Of a DNA stretch of 64,000 nucleotides, positions 45,953-57,147 are shown piece by piece. The position numbers were made by a program, and so were the translations under genes. How positions within the stretch are numbered: position 1 is the stretch's first letter; the number at the start of each line of letters is the position of its first letter. The notes under the pieces are model-generated. The model made no database searches. It had not been told where the DNA came from and saw only the letters and a program-made list of their open reading frames with translations. Origin of the DNA: an uncultured beta proteobacterium (GTDB lineage Bacteria > Pseudomonadota > Gammaproteobacteria > Burkholderiales > Burkholderiaceae); contig CAIQUZ010000114.1 in the NCBI GenBank assembly GCA_903875135.1, forward strand, positions 124,001 through 188,000. The letters are read 5' to 3'.

Positions 45953-48595
45953 ATGAAAGTTAATGAAATCCGACAAAGTTTCCTCGATTTTTTTGCCTCC
46001 AAAGGCCATCAAATCGTTAGTTCTAGCCCCGTAGTTCCTGGGGATGACCCCACACTTCTTTTTACCAATGCTGGTATGAACCAGTTTAAAGATGTCTTTT
46101 TGGGCTTTGATAAGAGAGCTTACTCAAGAGCCACAACTGCCCAGAAGTGTATTCGTGCTGGGGGCAAACATAACGACTTAGATAATGTGGGTTACACGGC
46201 CAGGCACCACACTTTCTTTGAAATGTTGGGAAATTTTTCTTTTGGCGATTATTTCAAAGAAGATGCGATTCAATATGCATGGGAGCTGCTGACAGAGGTA
46301 TTTAAATTACCTAAAGAAAAATTATTAGTCACGGTTTATGCCGAAGACGATGAAGCCTATGATATTTGGACGAAAAAACTGGGAATCCCCCCAGAAAGAG
46401 TGATTCGTATTGGTGATAACAAGGGTTCCAGGTACGCATCGGATAATTTTTGGATGATGGGTGATACAGGTCCTTGTGGACCTTGTACGGAAATTTTCTA
46501 TGATCATGGCGAAGATATCCCTGGAGGCCCCCCTGGCAGTCCTGATGAAGACGGTGATCGCTTTATTGAGATCTGGAATAACGTGTTCATGCAATTTAAT
46601 CGTGATGAACATGGCGTCATGCACCCATTGCCGAAGAAAAGTGTTGATACGGGCATGGGCCTTGAAAGAATTTCTGCTGTTTTACAGCACGTCCACTCAA
46701 ATTACGAAATCGATTTATTTGTCCATTTAATTGATGCGGCAAAAGCTTCTGTTGTAGCTTCTGGGGGAGTTGATGTAGATCTTCAAAGCCCATCGTTGAA
46801 GGTCATTGCTGATCACATAAGAGCCTGTAGTTTTACCGTTGCTGATGGAGTGATTCCAGGCAATGCTGGAAGAGGCTACGTTTTAAGACGTATAACGCGT
46901 CGCGCAATTCGTCATGGCTATAAGTTAGGGGCAAGAACTCCATTCTTTTATCGATTGGTAGATGCTTTAGTCAAAGAAATGGGGCAAGCTTATCCAGACT
47001 TAGCTTTTCAGCAAATAAAAATTACCGAGGTCATTCGGCAAGAAGAAGAGCGCTTTTTTCAAACGATTGCCAACGGTATGGAGATTTTAGAACAGGCCCT
47101 ATCGAAAATATCTTCAGATTCCCAACAACCAGTCTTAGATGGTGGCATTGCTTTTAAGTTACATGATACCTTTGGTTTCCCACTTGACCTTACGGCGGAT
47201 GTATGTCGTGAAAGAAATGTGCAAGTTGATAGTGTTGGATTTGAAGAAGCGATGGGTCAGCAGAGAACTCTAGCGCGTGCTGCAGGCAAATTTAAAATGG
47301 CCCAGGGGATAGAATATTCAGGGTCTCCCACCGAGTTTTGTGGTTATGAACACCTAACACTTGAAAAAGCCACGATTCAGGCCCTCTATGTTGATGGTTC
47401 TCATGTACTGGAAATCAAAAGTGGAGATGACGCCATCATTGTTCTAGATCAGACGCCCTTTTATGCTGAGTCTGGTGGACAGGTAGGCGATGCTGGAGAA
47501 CTTCGAAATCAGATTGCCCTTTTTCAAGTTGACGACACAATCAAAATTCAAGCAGATGTGTTTGGTCATCATGGAAGCTTGTTGGAAGGAGCTCTCAAGG
47601 TCGGTGATGTGTTAAATTCCAAAGTTGATGAGCCCAACCGCAAGGCAATCACTAGAAACCATAGTGCGACTCATTTGATGCACAAAGCTTTGCGAGAGGT
47701 TTTAGGTGTTCACGTGCAACAAAAAGGGTCTTTAGTCGATGCGGATAAGACGAGATTTGATTTTGTGCATATGAATCCAGTGACTCGTGAAGAGATAGAA
47801 AAAATCGAACACTTAGTGAATACCGAAATCTTAAATAATAGTTCGACTTCTGCTAAAACAATGCGTATTGATGATGCTCAAAAAACGGGCGCCATGATGT
47901 TATTTGGTGAAAAGTATGGCGAAGTCGTTCGAGTCTTAGAGATTGGTTCTTCAAAAGAGCTCTGTGGTGGAACACACGTTCACCGCACGGGTAATATTGG
48001 TTTGTTTAAGATTGTTTCTGAGAGTGGTGTGGCTGCAGGTATTCGTCGTATAGAAGCGATTACAGGTGAGAATGCTGTGACTCGGGTACAAAAAATGGAT
48101 GAGCAAATTCATCAATTAGCCGCCACATTAAAAGTACATCCGGACGAGTTAAAACAACGATTACAGCAACTTCAAGATCAGATTAAGGCTTTAGAAAAAG
48201 ATTTAGAGCGCACTAAATCGAAAATGGCAGCTAGTCAAGGTGAGGAACTTATATCTCAGGTGGTCACTGTGAATGGATGTAACACTTTAGTGGCATTACT
48301 AGAGTCGGTTGATGTTAAGGCACTTCGTGAAACTTTGGATCAAATCAAAAATAAGCTCAAATCTGGCGTGATTGTATTAGCAACTATTCAGGATGGTAAG
48401 GTCCAGATCATCGCAGGAGTCACTGCGGATTTACTGACGAGGGTGAAGGCTGGGGAGATTGTGAATTTTGTTGCCCAGCAAGTGGGTGGTAAGGGTGGTG
48501 GTAAACCAGATATGGCAATGGCAGGAGGTACGAACCCCGCCGAGTTACCAAAGGCACTTGGAAGTTTAACTACTTGGTTTAAGGAGCATTTATGA
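45953..48595 (+). CDS. alaS: alanyl-tRNA synthetase
   Basis: Class II synthetase charging tRNA-Ala, with editing. The 880-residue protein has the catalytic N-terminus ([43 protein letters not shown]), the editing domain with NHSATHLMH and [10 protein letters not shown], a coiled coil and the C-terminal C-Ala domain ending [12 protein letters not shown]. The ATG at 45953 is canonical though no Shine-Dalgarno precedes it. Its stop overlaps the tusA start (ATGA). Confidence 0.98.
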   Translation: MKVNEIRQSFLDFFASKGHQIVSSSPVVPGDDPTLLFTNAGMNQFKDVFLGFDKRAYSRATTAQKCIRAGGKHNDLDNVGYTARHHTFFEMLGNFSFGDYFKEDAIQYAWELLTEVFKLPKEKLLVTVYAEDDEAYDIWTKKLGIPPERVIRIGDNKGSRYASDNFWMMGDTGPCGPCTEIFYDHGEDIPGGPPGSPDEDGDRFIEIWNNVFMQFNRDEHGVMHPLPKKSVDTGMGLERISAVLQHVHSNYEIDLFVHLIDAAKASVVASGGVDVDLQSPSLKVIADHIRACSFTVADGVIPGNAGRGYVLRRITRRAIRHGYKLGARTPFFYRLVDALVKEMGQAYPDLAFQQIKITEVIRQEEERFFQTIANGMEILEQALSKISSDSQQPVLDGGIAFKLHDTFGFPLDLTADVCRERNVQVDSVGFEEAMGQQRTLARAAGKFKMAQGIEYSGSPTEFCGYEHLTLEKATIQALYVDGSHVLEIKSGDDAIIVLDQTPFYAESGGQVGDAGELRNQIALFQVDDTIKIQADVFGHHGSLLEGALKVGDVLNSKVDEPNRKAITRNHSATHLMHKALREVLGVHVQQKGSLVDADKTRFDFVHMNPVTREEIEKIEHLVNTEILNNSSTSAKTMRIDDAQKTGAMMLFGEKYGEVVRVLEIGSSKELCGGTHVHRTGNIGLFKIVSESGVAAGIRRIEAITGENAVTRVQKMDEQIHQLAATLKVHPDELKQRLQQLQDQIKALEKDLERTKSKMAASQGEELISQVVTVNGCNTLVALLESVDVKALRETLDQIKNKLKSGVIVLATIQDGKVQIIAGVTADLLTRVKAGEIVNFVAQQVGGKGGGKPDMAMAGGTNPAELPKALGSLTTWFKEHL

Positions 48596-48828
48596 CGCCT
48601 ACACAAATTGATAAAGAGCTTGATTGCATAGGGATGATTTGTCCTTTGCCTGTCCTTAGAACGAAGAAAGCATTATCCGATATGCAGACAGGACAAGTGC
48701 TTAAAATCAGAGCAACTGACCGCGGCGCTGAGCATGATATTCCGATGTTTGCCAAGCAAACCGGAAATGAATTAATTAGTACAGAAGTCAGTGACGATAT
48801 TTTTATCTTTTATCTCAAACGCCGTTAA
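48592..48828 (+). CDS. tusA: TusA family sulfurtransferase
   Basis: A 78-residue SirA/TusA-fold protein that relays persulfide sulfur, for example to tRNA thiolation or other sulfur pathways. The key Cys lies in the CPxP motif as [15 protein letters not shown]. Coupled to alaS by a 4-base overlap. The exact sulfur acceptor cannot be determined. Confidence 0.9.
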   Translation: MTPTQIDKELDCIGMICPLPVLRTKKALSDMQTGQVLKIRATDRGAEHDIPMFAKQTGNELISTEVSDDIFIFYLKRR

Positions 48829-48844
48829 TGAATCAACGGTTTTT
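48822..48844 (+). terminator. Weak terminator after tusA
   Basis: CCGTT (48822-48826) and AACGG (48835-48839) with an 8-base loop, followed by TTTTT. It includes the tusA stop codon and reaches into the end of convergent galU. The stem is only 5 bp, so function is uncertain. Confidence 0.4.
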
Positions 48845-49699
48845 CAGAAACTCTGCAAATTCTGGGCCAACCTCAGGATGGTTAAGGGCGAATTCAACAG
48901 TCGCTTTTAGGTAACCGAGTTTACTGCCACAGTCATAACGAATTCCTTCGTACTCATAAGCAAGAACTTGTTCTTTTTGAATCAAAGACTGAATCGCATC
49001 GGTGAGTTGGTATTCGCCACCTGCACCAGGGCTTAGATTACGGATATGGTTAAAGATGTTGGCGGTTAAAACATATCGGCCTACCACGCCCATATTTGAA
49101 GGAGCATTTTCAGGTGCCGGCTTTTCAACAATATTCGCTAGCTTATAAATATTGTCATCCCATTTTTTTCCGTCAATCACGCCGTAAGAGCGACTTTGTT
49201 CAGGTGCGATTTTTTCAACCCCAATGATGGAGCAACGGTAATGTTGGAAGAGCTTAATCATTTGATCGAGTACAGGTTGTTTGCCCGTTAAAAGATCATC
49301 TGCAAGGATGACAGCAAACGGGTCATCTCCCACCAGTTTTTCTGCACAAAGAATCGCATGACCTAATCCAAGTGCCTCCGCTTGACGGACATAGACACAA
49401 TCGACATGACTTGGTTTGATATTTTGAACAATTTCAAGCAGATCTTTTTTGTTTTTTTGTTCAAGTTCATTTTCAAGTTCATACGCTTTATCAAAGTGAT
49501 CCTCAATCGCTCTTTTTGAACGTCCCGTTACAAAAATCAGTTCAGTGATACCTGCCGCAATGGCCTCCTCAACGGCGTACTGAATTAAAGGCTTATCAAC
49601 CACGGTTAGCATTTCTTTTGGCATTGCTTTTGTTGCGGGCAAGAAGCGTGTGCCGAGTCCGGCTACAGGGAATACTGCTTTAAAGACATTTGTTTTCAT
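48833..49699 (-). CDS. galU: UTP-glucose-1-phosphate uridylyltransferase
   Basis: Makes UDP-glucose for surface polysaccharides. The 288-residue protein has the nucleotidyltransferase motif PVAGLGTRFLPATKAMPKEM (about 11-30), VDKPLIQYAVEEA, LADDLL with the metal-binding Asp and EKPAPENAPSNMGVVGRYVL. Downstream of valS by 9 bases on the same strand. Confidence 0.97.
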   Translation of the reverse strand: MKTNVFKAVFPVAGLGTRFLPATKAMPKEMLTVVDKPLIQYAVEEAIAAGITELIFVTGRSKRAIEDHFDKAYELENELEQKNKKDLLEIVQNIKPSHVDCVYVRQAEALGLGHAILCAEKLVGDDPFAVILADDLLTGKQPVLDQMIKLFQHYRCSIIGVEKIAPEQSRSYGVIDGKKWDDNIYKLANIVEKPAPENAPSNMGVVGRYVLTANIFNHIRNLSPGAGGEYQLTDAIQSLIQKEQVLAYEYEGIRYDCGSKLGYLKATVEFALNHPEVGPEFAEFLKNR

Positions 49700-49708
49700 A
49701 GTTGGAGT

Positions 49709-52621
49709 TTAATTAGGTGATTGAAGACGTTCTTTTTGTGAGCGAAGTTTTTCTAGAAGAGTAGAAAACTCATTTAAACGAAGCTGTTCTTGAGCAACCA
49801 CTTCCGCAGGTGCTCGATCGACAAAACTTTTGTTATTCAATTTTATATGGGCTTTCATGATTTCAGATTCTAATCGAGAAATTTCTTTATCGAGCCTCAA
49901 TTTTTCAGCGGCAATGTCTACTTCAACTTCTAAGAGCAATCTATATTGATTGACCATTACGACGGGTGCTTGGCTGGCCTTTTGATCAATTTGTGAGCCA
50001 TTCGCATCGATGACGACCTTGGAGAGCTTAGCGAGACTCAATAGATAAGGACTGTACTGCTCTAATGCAGAAGGATCGCCTTGAATGATGAGCGGCACTT
50101 TTGTTGCTGGCGAAATTTGCATTTCTCCCCGCAAGTTTCTGCAGGCATCCACTAGCACTTTTAATTCATGTACCCATTGTTCACTCTTTTCATCGATTTT
50201 TTCCATTTGTGGTGTCGGATAAGCTTGTAAAGCAATCGTTTGTTTAGCACATTTTGAAAGATCTTTACCCGATTTAGGAGCAACGGTTTGCCAAAGCTCT
50301 TCCGTGATAAAGGGGATTAAAGGATGAGCAAGTCGCAGAATCGTCTCTAACACCCTTAGCAGAGTTCTTCTCGTTGCGCGCTGATTTGCCGCTGAACCGA
50401 CCTGTAACTGAACTTTTGCCAGCTCAAGGTACCAATCGCAGTATTCATCCCAAACAAACTGATAAAGGGAGTTAGCGATCAGATCAAATCGATACTCTTT
50501 AAAACCTCTTTCAATATCGGCTTCTACACGTTGCAAAAGAGAAACGATCCAACGGTCTGCAGCAGAAAAATCTAAATTACCTTCAGGACCACATTCACCA
50601 GTACAGGGCACGAATCCATTTTCTTTATCGCCACCTGGGCAATTCATCAAAACAAAGCGCGTCGCATTCCACAACTTGTTACAGAAATTACGATAGCCTT
50701 CACAACGCTTTTGATCAAAATTAATATTTCTTCCAAGTGTTGCCATCGACGCAAAGGTAAAACGCAGTGCATCTGTTCCAAATGGGGTGATACCTTGCGG
50801 AAATTCTTTTTTCGTCTTTCTAGTGATGGATTCTTCTTGCTTTGGATTCATCAAGCCTTGAGTTCTTTTGGCTAAAAGATCTTCAAGGCTAATGCCGTCA
50901 ATGAGATCAAGCGGGTCTAGGGTATTGCCCTTCGACTTACTCATTTTTTGTCCTTCAGAGTCTCTCACTAAGCCGTGAACATAGACTTTTTCAAAAGGCA
51001 CTTTACCGGTGAAGTGGCAAGTCATCATCACCATCCTAGCGACCCAAAAAAAGATAATATCGAATCCGGTGACGAGAACCGTAGAAGGCAAAAAATGGTC
51101 AAGGAGTTCAGATTTCTTGGGCCAACCTAAGGATGAGAACGGAACTAGCGCTGAACTAAACCAAGTATCTAAGACATCAGGGTCGCGCTTGAGTGAGCCA
51201 GTATAGCTTTGTGCCTTAGCTTGCGCCTGAGCATCTTCTAGAGACCTCGCTACGATAAATGAGCCATCATCTTTATACCAAGCGGGAATTTGATGACCCC
51301 ACCACAATTGGCGAGAGATACACCAGTCTTGGATATTTTCTAACCATCCTTTGTAAGTGCTATTCCAGTTTTCTGGCACTAGGGTGATATCACCTTTAGT
51401 GACCGCTGCCAGAGCTGCGCTCGCAATCGACTCCCCCGGCATATATTGGTTAGCATCGGTTGGTTTTGACATCGCCACAAACCATTGATCGGTTAGCATC
51501 GGTTCAATGACGGTTAGGGTGCGGTCGCCTCTTGGGACCATTAACGTATGATTGACGACGGCCTCTAAAAGACCAGCCGTGTCTAAATCTGTAACAATTT
51601 GTTTGCGCGCTACAAAACGGTCAAGACCTTGGTAGGGCTGAGGTGCATCCAAGTTGATTTTTGCATCGAGAGTCAAAATATTGATGAGTGGCAATTGATG
51701 TCGTTGACCAACTGCATAGTCATTAAAGTCATGAGCCGGAGTTACTTTAACGACACCGGTACCAAAACTCATGTCGACATAATCATCGCCAATGATGGGA
51801 ATTTGACGACCACATAGAGGTAATTCAACTTGTTGGCCAATGAGGTGGCGGTAACGCTCATCTTCTGGGTGAACCATCACGGCAACGTCGCCAAGCATAG
51901 TTTCTGGACGAGTTGTAGCAACCGTCAAGAATCCTGATCCATCCGCTAATGGGTAACGGATCTTCCACATAAACCCTGCTTCTTCGACACTCTCCACTTC
52001 AAGATCAGAAACCGCAGTGCCTAAAACAGGATCCCAGTTGACAAGTCGCTTACCGCGGTAGATCAGGCCTTGTTCGAACAAAGAGACAAAGACCTCTACC
52101 ACCGCCTCAGACATCGCTGGATTCATGGTGAAGTATTCATGATTCCAATCAATGGAAGCGCCCATGCGGCGAATTTGATTCGTGATGGTTGAGCCAGATT
52201 TATCTTTCCATTCCCAAACCTTGTCTAGGAACTTTTCGCGACCCAAATCATGCCGAGATACTTTTTGAGCATCTAATTGTCTCTCAACCACTATTTGAGT
52301 GGCGATACCTGCATGGTCTGTTCCAGGGACCCATAAGGTATTTTTCCCCTGCATTCTTGCATGTCTGGTCAAACCATCCATAATGGTTTGGTTAAAAGCG
52401 TGCCCCATATGCAAAGTCCCTGTAACATTAGGGGGTGGTAATTGAATACAAAAATTATCTCGACCGGCTTGTAAATCAACCCCACCGATATTTTTTTCTG
52501 CCCAAGCTTCTAACAAGGGTTTTTCTACCTTATTGGGCTCAAATGCTTTAGCTAATTCTGAGGAAGCATTTCCCGATAATTCTTCGGCAGACTCTGGAGT
52601 AGGATTTTCATTTTTAGACAT
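49709..52621 (-). CDS. valS: valyl-tRNA synthetase
   Basis: Class I synthetase charging tRNA-Val. About 970 residues with the HIGH box in [15 protein letters not shown], the editing region [28 protein letters not shown] in [10 protein letters not shown] and a C-terminal coiled coil ([18 protein letters not shown]). ATG at 52621 is preferred over an in-frame TTG at 52630. Galu follows after 9 bases; UvrD is divergent. Confidence 0.97.
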   Translation of the reverse strand: MSKNENPTPESAEELSGNASSELAKAFEPNKVEKPLLEAWAEKNIGGVDLQAGRDNFCIQLPPPNVTGTLHMGHAFNQTIMDGLTRHARMQGKNTLWVPGTDHAGIATQIVVERQLDAQKVSRHDLGREKFLDKVWEWKDKSGSTITNQIRRMGASIDWNHEYFTMNPAMSEAVVEVFVSLFEQGLIYRGKRLVNWDPVLGTAVSDLEVESVEEAGFMWKIRYPLADGSGFLTVATTRPETMLGDVAVMVHPEDERYRHLIGQQVELPLCGRQIPIIGDDYVDMSFGTGVVKVTPAHDFNDYAVGQRHQLPLINILTLDAKINLDAPQPYQGLDRFVARKQIVTDLDTAGLLEAVVNHTLMVPRGDRTLTVIEPMLTDQWFVAMSKPTDANQYMPGESIASAALAAVTKGDITLVPENWNSTYKGWLENIQDWCISRQLWWGHQIPAWYKDDGSFIVARSLEDAQAQAKAQSYTGSLKRDPDVLDTWFSSALVPFSSLGWPKKSELLDHFLPSTVLVTGFDIIFFWVARMVMMTCHFTGKVPFEKVYVHGLVRDSEGQKMSKSKGNTLDPLDLIDGISLEDLLAKRTQGLMNPKQEESITRKTKKEFPQGITPFGTDALRFTFASMATLGRNINFDQKRCEGYRNFCNKLWNATRFVLMNCPGGDKENGFVPCTGECGPEGNLDFSAADRWIVSLLQRVEADIERGFKEYRFDLIANSLYQFVWDEYCDWYLELAKVQLQVGSAANQRATRRTLLRVLETILRLAHPLIPFITEELWQTVAPKSGKDLSKCAKQTIALQAYPTPQMEKIDEKSEQWVHELKVLVDACRNLRGEMQISPATKVPLIIQGDPSALEQYSPYLLSLAKLSKVVIDANGSQIDQKASQAPVVMVNQYRLLLEVEVDIAAEKLRLDKEISRLESEIMKAHIKLNNKSFVDRAPAEVVAQEQLRLNEFSTLLEKLRSQKERLQSPN

Positions 52622-52659
52622 ATGACTCAAATTATAATTTGGTATTTAAACAAACTTCA

Positions 52660-54996
52660 GTGAACGACATTCTTAACAACTTAAATCCTGAGCAGTTAGA
52701 GGCAGTAACCCTCAGCGCAACGCCTTCTCAAGGGCATTTACCCTCCGCTTTAATTTTGGCTGGAGCTGGAAGCGGCAAGACAAAAGTGTTAACCACAAGG
52801 ATTGCATGGTTAGTACAAACAGGCCAGGTTTCGCCAGTTGGCGTTCTGGCCGTCACTTTTACCAACAAAGCGGCAAAAGAGATGTTGACGAGATTATCCG
52901 CGATGTTGCCCATCAATACTCGCGGGATGTGGGTAGGGACCTTTCATGGCCTTTGTAATCGACTATTACGGGCTCATTTTCAGGATGCGGGCTTGCCTTC
53001 CACCTTTCAAATTTTAGATACGCAAGACCAACTCTCTGCCATTAAGCGCCTGCTAAAAGTATTAAAAGCGGATGATGAAAAATACCCACCCAAGCAGTTA
53101 CAGTATTTTATTGCTCATGCCAAGGAAAAAGGTCATCGCCCTAGGGATCTTTCTGCATCGGATGATTTTCAAGGGATGTTAATCAAGCTTTATTCTGCCT
53201 ATGAGGAGCAATGTCAGCGTGAGGGAGTTGTTGATTTTTCAGAGTTATTACTGCGTTCCTACGAATTATTGAAGCATCATGAGCCTATTCGGCGACACTA
53301 TCAACAACGCTTTCGCCATATTTTGGTAGACGAGTTTCAAGATACGAATGCTTTGCAATATGCATGGTTAAAACTTTTATCGAATCAGGGCGGAGATAAT
53401 CCCTCTGCTGTATTTGCGGTTGGAGATGATGACCAAAGTATTTATGCATTTAGGGGTGCTGATGTTGCCAATATGCGGCTTTTTGAAAAACAATACAAAC
53501 CGATGATGGTGAAGTTGGAGCAGAACTATCGCTCTCATGGACATATTCTTGATACGGCGAATCACTTAATTGCCAACAATACCGAGCGTTTAGGAAAAAA
53601 CCTACGAACTGATGCTGGTCATGGCGAGTTGGTGCGATTATTTGAAGCTGCAAGCGATGGCGTTGAAGCTGGTTGGTTAGTGGAAGAAATCCGTAGCTTG
53701 ATCAATGAAGGATATGCCCGCAGCGAGGTCGCCATTTTATATCGTAGTAATGCCCAGTCTCGGATCATTGAGCATGGTTTATTTTCAGCGGCGATTCCCT
53801 ACCGTGTTTATGGGGGCTTACGGTTTTTTGAACGCGCTGAAATCAAACATGCTTTGGCTTATTTGCGGTTACTTGAGAACCCAAATGACGATACCTCCTT
53901 TTCAAGGGTGGTAAATTTTCCAACTAGGGGTATTGGTGCTCGATCGATTGAGGCCTTGCAAGATATTGCTAAAACGCAGCAAAGCTCGTTATATGCAGCT
54001 GCTAGTTTTTTAGAAGGTAAAGCAGGAACTTCGTTAAATGGATTTATTCGACTGATTGACCACCTAAGAGATGCTACAAGAAATAATACCTTGCCTGAAT
54101 TGATCGATTACGTCATTCAAAATAGTGGCTTAATTCAACATTATTTAGCAGAAAAAGAAGGTCAAGATCGGATAGAAAACTTACAAGAGTTAATTAATGC
54201 TGCCACGGCATTTATTGCGGAGGAAGGTATTAGCCAAGATACAAAAGCACTCACTCCAATTGAGTTCAATACAAGCATACCTGGAGAGCCACTTTTTGAA
54301 GGACAACCTGCCAATCAAGGCCCCATTGAGATGTCTCCTTTAGCGGGGTTCCTGTCGCACGCATCTCTTGAGGCTGGGGATAATCAGGCGCAAGCAGGGC
54401 AAGATGCCGTGCAATTGATGACGGTACACTCCTCCAAAGGTCTCGAGTTTAAAGCTGTATTCATCACAGGTCTAGAAGAGGGGTTATTTCCTCATGAAAA
54501 CAGTCTGAATGAAGAGAAGGGTTTAGAAGAAGAGCGTCGACTGATGTATGTCGCGATAACCAGGGCTAGAGATCGTCTTTATATATCGCATACGCAGTCT
54601 AGGATGCTACATGGGCAAGTAAGGTATAACTTACCCTCGCGGTTTTTAGAGGAGTTACCTAAAGAAAATTTAAAAGCGTTGGTGCCAAAGCAAAAAGACT
54701 CTTCATGGTCCAGTCATTCACGTCAAGTCAACCCTAGTTGGGGCAATGGCAGCTTAGGTGATGACCGGCTACCATCTTACGCCACCAAATCCACTTCTTC
54801 TATTCTTGTGGCCAATACAAAATCTCAAGATGATCATGGGTTTCATATTGGTCAGCAAGTATTTCATAGTAAGTTTGGTGAGGGGCGCATTATTAGCTTT
54901 GAGGGGACTGGAACTGATGCAAAAGCACAGGTAAACTTTTCTCGTCACGGCCCTAAGTGGTTAGCTTTGAGCATTGCAAAGTTAACTGCTATTTAA
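52660..54996 (+). CDS. uvrD: UvrD/Rep family DNA helicase
   Basis: Superfamily 1A 3'-5' helicase for excision and mismatch repair or replication restart. About 778 residues with Walker A LAGAGSGKTKVL, VTFTNKAAKEM, GDDDQSIYAFRGADVANM, VHSSKGLEFKAV, and YVAITRARDRLY. The C-terminus (FHIGQQVFHSKFGEGRIISFEG, then QVNFSRHGPKWL) is the Tudor-like UvrD/PcrA tail that binds RNA polymerase. The frame opens at TTG 52639; the GTG at 52660 gives the conserved start MNDILNNLNPEQ. It lies 38 bases from divergent valS and overlaps the next convergent gene by 4 bases. Confidence 0.94.
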   Translation: MNDILNNLNPEQLEAVTLSATPSQGHLPSALILAGAGSGKTKVLTTRIAWLVQTGQVSPVGVLAVTFTNKAAKEMLTRLSAMLPINTRGMWVGTFHGLCNRLLRAHFQDAGLPSTFQILDTQDQLSAIKRLLKVLKADDEKYPPKQLQYFIAHAKEKGHRPRDLSASDDFQGMLIKLYSAYEEQCQREGVVDFSELLLRSYELLKHHEPIRRHYQQRFRHILVDEFQDTNALQYAWLKLLSNQGGDNPSAVFAVGDDDQSIYAFRGADVANMRLFEKQYKPMMVKLEQNYRSHGHILDTANHLIANNTERLGKNLRTDAGHGELVRLFEAASDGVEAGWLVEEIRSLINEGYARSEVAILYRSNAQSRIIEHGLFSAAIPYRVYGGLRFFERAEIKHALAYLRLLENPNDDTSFSRVVNFPTRGIGARSIEALQDIAKTQQSSLYAAASFLEGKAGTSLNGFIRLIDHLRDATRNNTLPELIDYVIQNSGLIQHYLAEKEGQDRIENLQELINAATAFIAEEGISQDTKALTPIEFNTSIPGEPLFEGQPANQGPIEMSPLAGFLSHASLEAGDNQAQAGQDAVQLMTVHSSKGLEFKAVFITGLEEGLFPHENSLNEEKGLEEERRLMYVAITRARDRLYISHTQSRMLHGQVRYNLPSRFLEELPKENLKALVPKQKDSSWSSHSRQVNPSWGNGSLGDDRLPSYATKSTSSILVANTKSQDDHGFHIGQQVFHSKFGEGRIISFEGTGTDAKAQVNFSRHGPKWLALSIAKLTAI

Positions 54997-55781
54997 TCGA
55001 CAATGGGCAGTACCTCGGATGGGTCTTTAAAACAGCCTTTCCAAGTCGCAAAAAAGGTACAGTATAAAACTGTAACTGCTGCCATGCTAAATGGAGTGAC
55101 AGCATAGGATGCGTATTCGCCAATGCCAAATGCATCAAAGAGAGCACCCAAAAATAGGGGTATCGCCACCAAGACGATGGTCCAAGTCAAAAAGTAAATA
55201 AAAAAAGCACCTTTGTTAAGCCAAAAGGCCATCCAGCTGCCAAATAGCGCCTTTGCAACCGTGGCATCTTTCCATGCAATGAGTTGCGGTGAGAACCACA
55301 TCAGGATGGCAATGGGTAGGTAAAGAACTGCGGCAACAAGCATGGCAGTATACATTTCTGTCACCATTTCAGGGCCAGATATTTTTCCTTCAGTGATAAG
55401 AGGCAGTACTTTTTCAACATCCACAAATCGAGAAGCGACGATACTCAGTAAAACAATCATTGAGGTATAAATTGACCCGAGTTGGATCAGGCGTGTGCGT
55501 ATAACCGAAGGGTAGTCTCGAAAAGGGGACAGGTAAATCGTTGGACGAACAATTTCTTTGCGGATCACTTTTTGGCAAGCCGTGAGAAAGCCGACAGAAA
55601 AGATGGGGCTTAAGACTAAAACAATCATCAAGCCTAAAATAGGAATAAACATGGACAGTTGAACAACAAAAATATACAAAAAGACGAGCATTAAAAAAGT
55701 AAATGGGCTTTGTTTAAAAAGCCAGATACCTTGACGGATCCAGGTAAAGCCAGTTGATGATGAAACTTGGTTAATTTGCAT
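54993..55781 (-). CDS. BPSS1780 family membrane protein
   Basis: A 262-residue integral membrane protein with about six hydrophobic segments. The N-terminal region (WIRQGIWLFKQSPFTFLML) matches the family I know from Burkholderiales under the name BPSS1780; function unknown. It overlaps the end of thrB by 11 bases, so it is cotranscribed with thrB. Confidence 0.75.
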   Translation of the reverse strand: MQINQVSSSTGFTWIRQGIWLFKQSPFTFLMLVFLYIFVVQLSMFIPILGLMIVLVLSPIFSVGFLTACQKVIRKEIVRPTIYLSPFRDYPSVIRTRLIQLGSIYTSMIVLLSIVASRFVDVEKVLPLITEGKISGPEMVTEMYTAMLVAAVLYLPIAILMWFSPQLIAWKDATVAKALFGSWMAFWLNKGAFFIYFLTWTIVLVAIPLFLGALFDAFGIGEYASYAVTPFSMAAVTVLYCTFFATWKGCFKDPSEVLPIVD

Positions 55782-56733
55782 ATTGAATTCTTAGGCGGAG
55801 TATTTTTTCGAAATGGGATGGGTCGTGTGGCGTTAGTAATTGAGCGTTTCTTGGGATATAAAAGTCCCATAAGCGAGAGATCCAAAAACGAAGTGCTGCA
55901 GCACGTAGCATCTTTGGCCAAGCGATTGTTTCTGCGACGGTAAATGGTCTAACCTCTTGATAGGCATTCAGAAAAGCATCTAATCGTTCCTGATCAAACG
56001 CACCAGTACTAAGTTCGATGCACCAATCATTCACGGTTACAGCAACATCAAATAACCACTTATCGGTGCCTGCAAAATAAAAATCAAAAAACCCACTTAA
56101 CTCGTCATTATCTTTAAACAGGACATTGTCTCTAAACAGGTCGCAATGACATGCGCCAAAAGGTAATGTAGTGTAATTTACACTACTGAAGAATTGGGTC
56201 TGGAAAGTAATTTCTGAGGAAAGTAAATTTGTTTTGGCCTCATCAAGAAAAGGAATAATTTCTTTAGCTACAGATTGCCACCAAGGTAAGCTTCTTAAAT
56301 TCTCTTGATGCGCTGGATAGTCTTTTCCGACTAAATGCATGCTTGCTAACATCCTAGCCACTTTCGCACATTGATCTTCATTCGGTGAGAGGCGTGGAGA
56401 TCCCTCAAGCTTACTCACGATGGCAGCTGGTTTATTTTTTAACGTATCTAGTATGTGGTGCTGACGATTCAGAAATGGTGTTGGAACCTTGATGTGATGA
56501 TTCGACAAAAACAGCATTAAATTTAAATAGTAGGGTAGTTGATCAAATTGAAGGCGTTCAAAAATGGTGAGTACATATTCTGTAATCTTGCCTTGATAGT
56601 TTGCATCAATAAAAAAATTACTATTTTCTATTCCGTCACTAATGCCTTTGAAACTCTTGAGTTCACCTAGGGCAAACGACTTGGTAAACCAGGCATTTGC
56701 TTCTTCAAGAGTTAATGAGGTGTAAACAGCCAT
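55771..56733 (-). CDS. thrB: homoserine kinase
   Basis: Phosphorylates homoserine in threonine synthesis. The 320-residue protein is of the ThrB/choline-kinase-like fold found in pseudomonads and betaproteobacteria, not the GHMP type: MAVYTSLTLEEANAWF at the start, GISDGIENSNFFI, GACHCDLFRDNVLF (catalytic loop) and GFFDFYFAGTDKW (metal-binding). Followed by the BPSS1780-type gene; preceded by the DUF2782 gene (5 bases). Confidence 0.93.
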   Translation of the reverse strand: MAVYTSLTLEEANAWFTKSFALGELKSFKGISDGIENSNFFIDANYQGKITEYVLTIFERLQFDQLPYYLNLMLFLSNHHIKVPTPFLNRQHHILDTLKNKPAAIVSKLEGSPRLSPNEDQCAKVARMLASMHLVGKDYPAHQENLRSLPWWQSVAKEIIPFLDEAKTNLLSSEITFQTQFFSSVNYTTLPFGACHCDLFRDNVLFKDNDELSGFFDFYFAGTDKWLFDVAVTVNDWCIELSTGAFDQERLDAFLNAYQEVRPFTVAETIAWPKMLRAAALRFWISRLWDFYIPRNAQLLTPHDPSHFEKILRLRIQYAN

Positions 56734-56738
56734 AGACT

Positions 56739-57125
56739 TTAGAATGGCAAGTTGATAGAGGGCACTCGATTAATCACTTGGTTTGTAGATACACCGTCTC
56801 GACTGAGAGGTGGGCTCATTTCATAATGAGTTCCCATGCTTGACTCAACTTCAATCGCTACATTTTGACCCACATCGCGGTATTCATCGACTTTTGTACC
56901 ATTGGGCTCTTCTAGGGTGTAGCTTTTGTCGCGTTTTTGAACGCCTTGTATACGGTCTGCTGCGTTGACTTTAGGTGCAATCGGTTGATTATTAATCGCA
57001 TTGAGTTCTTCCTTGGACAGAATATCCGTCCTCGTTTGAGCAATACAATAAGAAGAGGTTATCAAAAATAGGGAGATAATAAGCCCTAGGAAATGTTTAG
57101 GATATAAAAAATGGAAGTAGTTCAT
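56739..57125 (-). CDS. DUF2782 family exported protein
   Basis: A 128-residue protein with an N-terminal signal segment (hydrophobic LGLIISLFLITSSYCIAQ, about residues 13-30). The C-terminal part (TKVDEYRDVGQNVAIEVESS) matches DUF2782, commonly encoded next to polA and thrB in proteobacteria. Its function is unknown. It faces polA across 22 bases. Confidence 0.75.
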   Translation of the reverse strand: MNYFHFLYPKHFLGLIISLFLITSSYCIAQTRTDILSKEELNAINNQPIAPKVNAADRIQGVQKRDKSYTLEEPNGTKVDEYRDVGQNVAIEVESSMGTHYEMSPPLSRDGVSTNQVINRVPSINLPF

Positions 57126-57147
57126 AGGTTAATTGTACGATTAAGGT

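Noticed and set aside
54160-54420. Pro/Gln/Glu-rich insert in the UvrD helicase before the VHSSKGLEF motif
   Set aside because: Similar variable linkers occur in UvrD-type helicases of related bacteria; no extra domain is recognisable.
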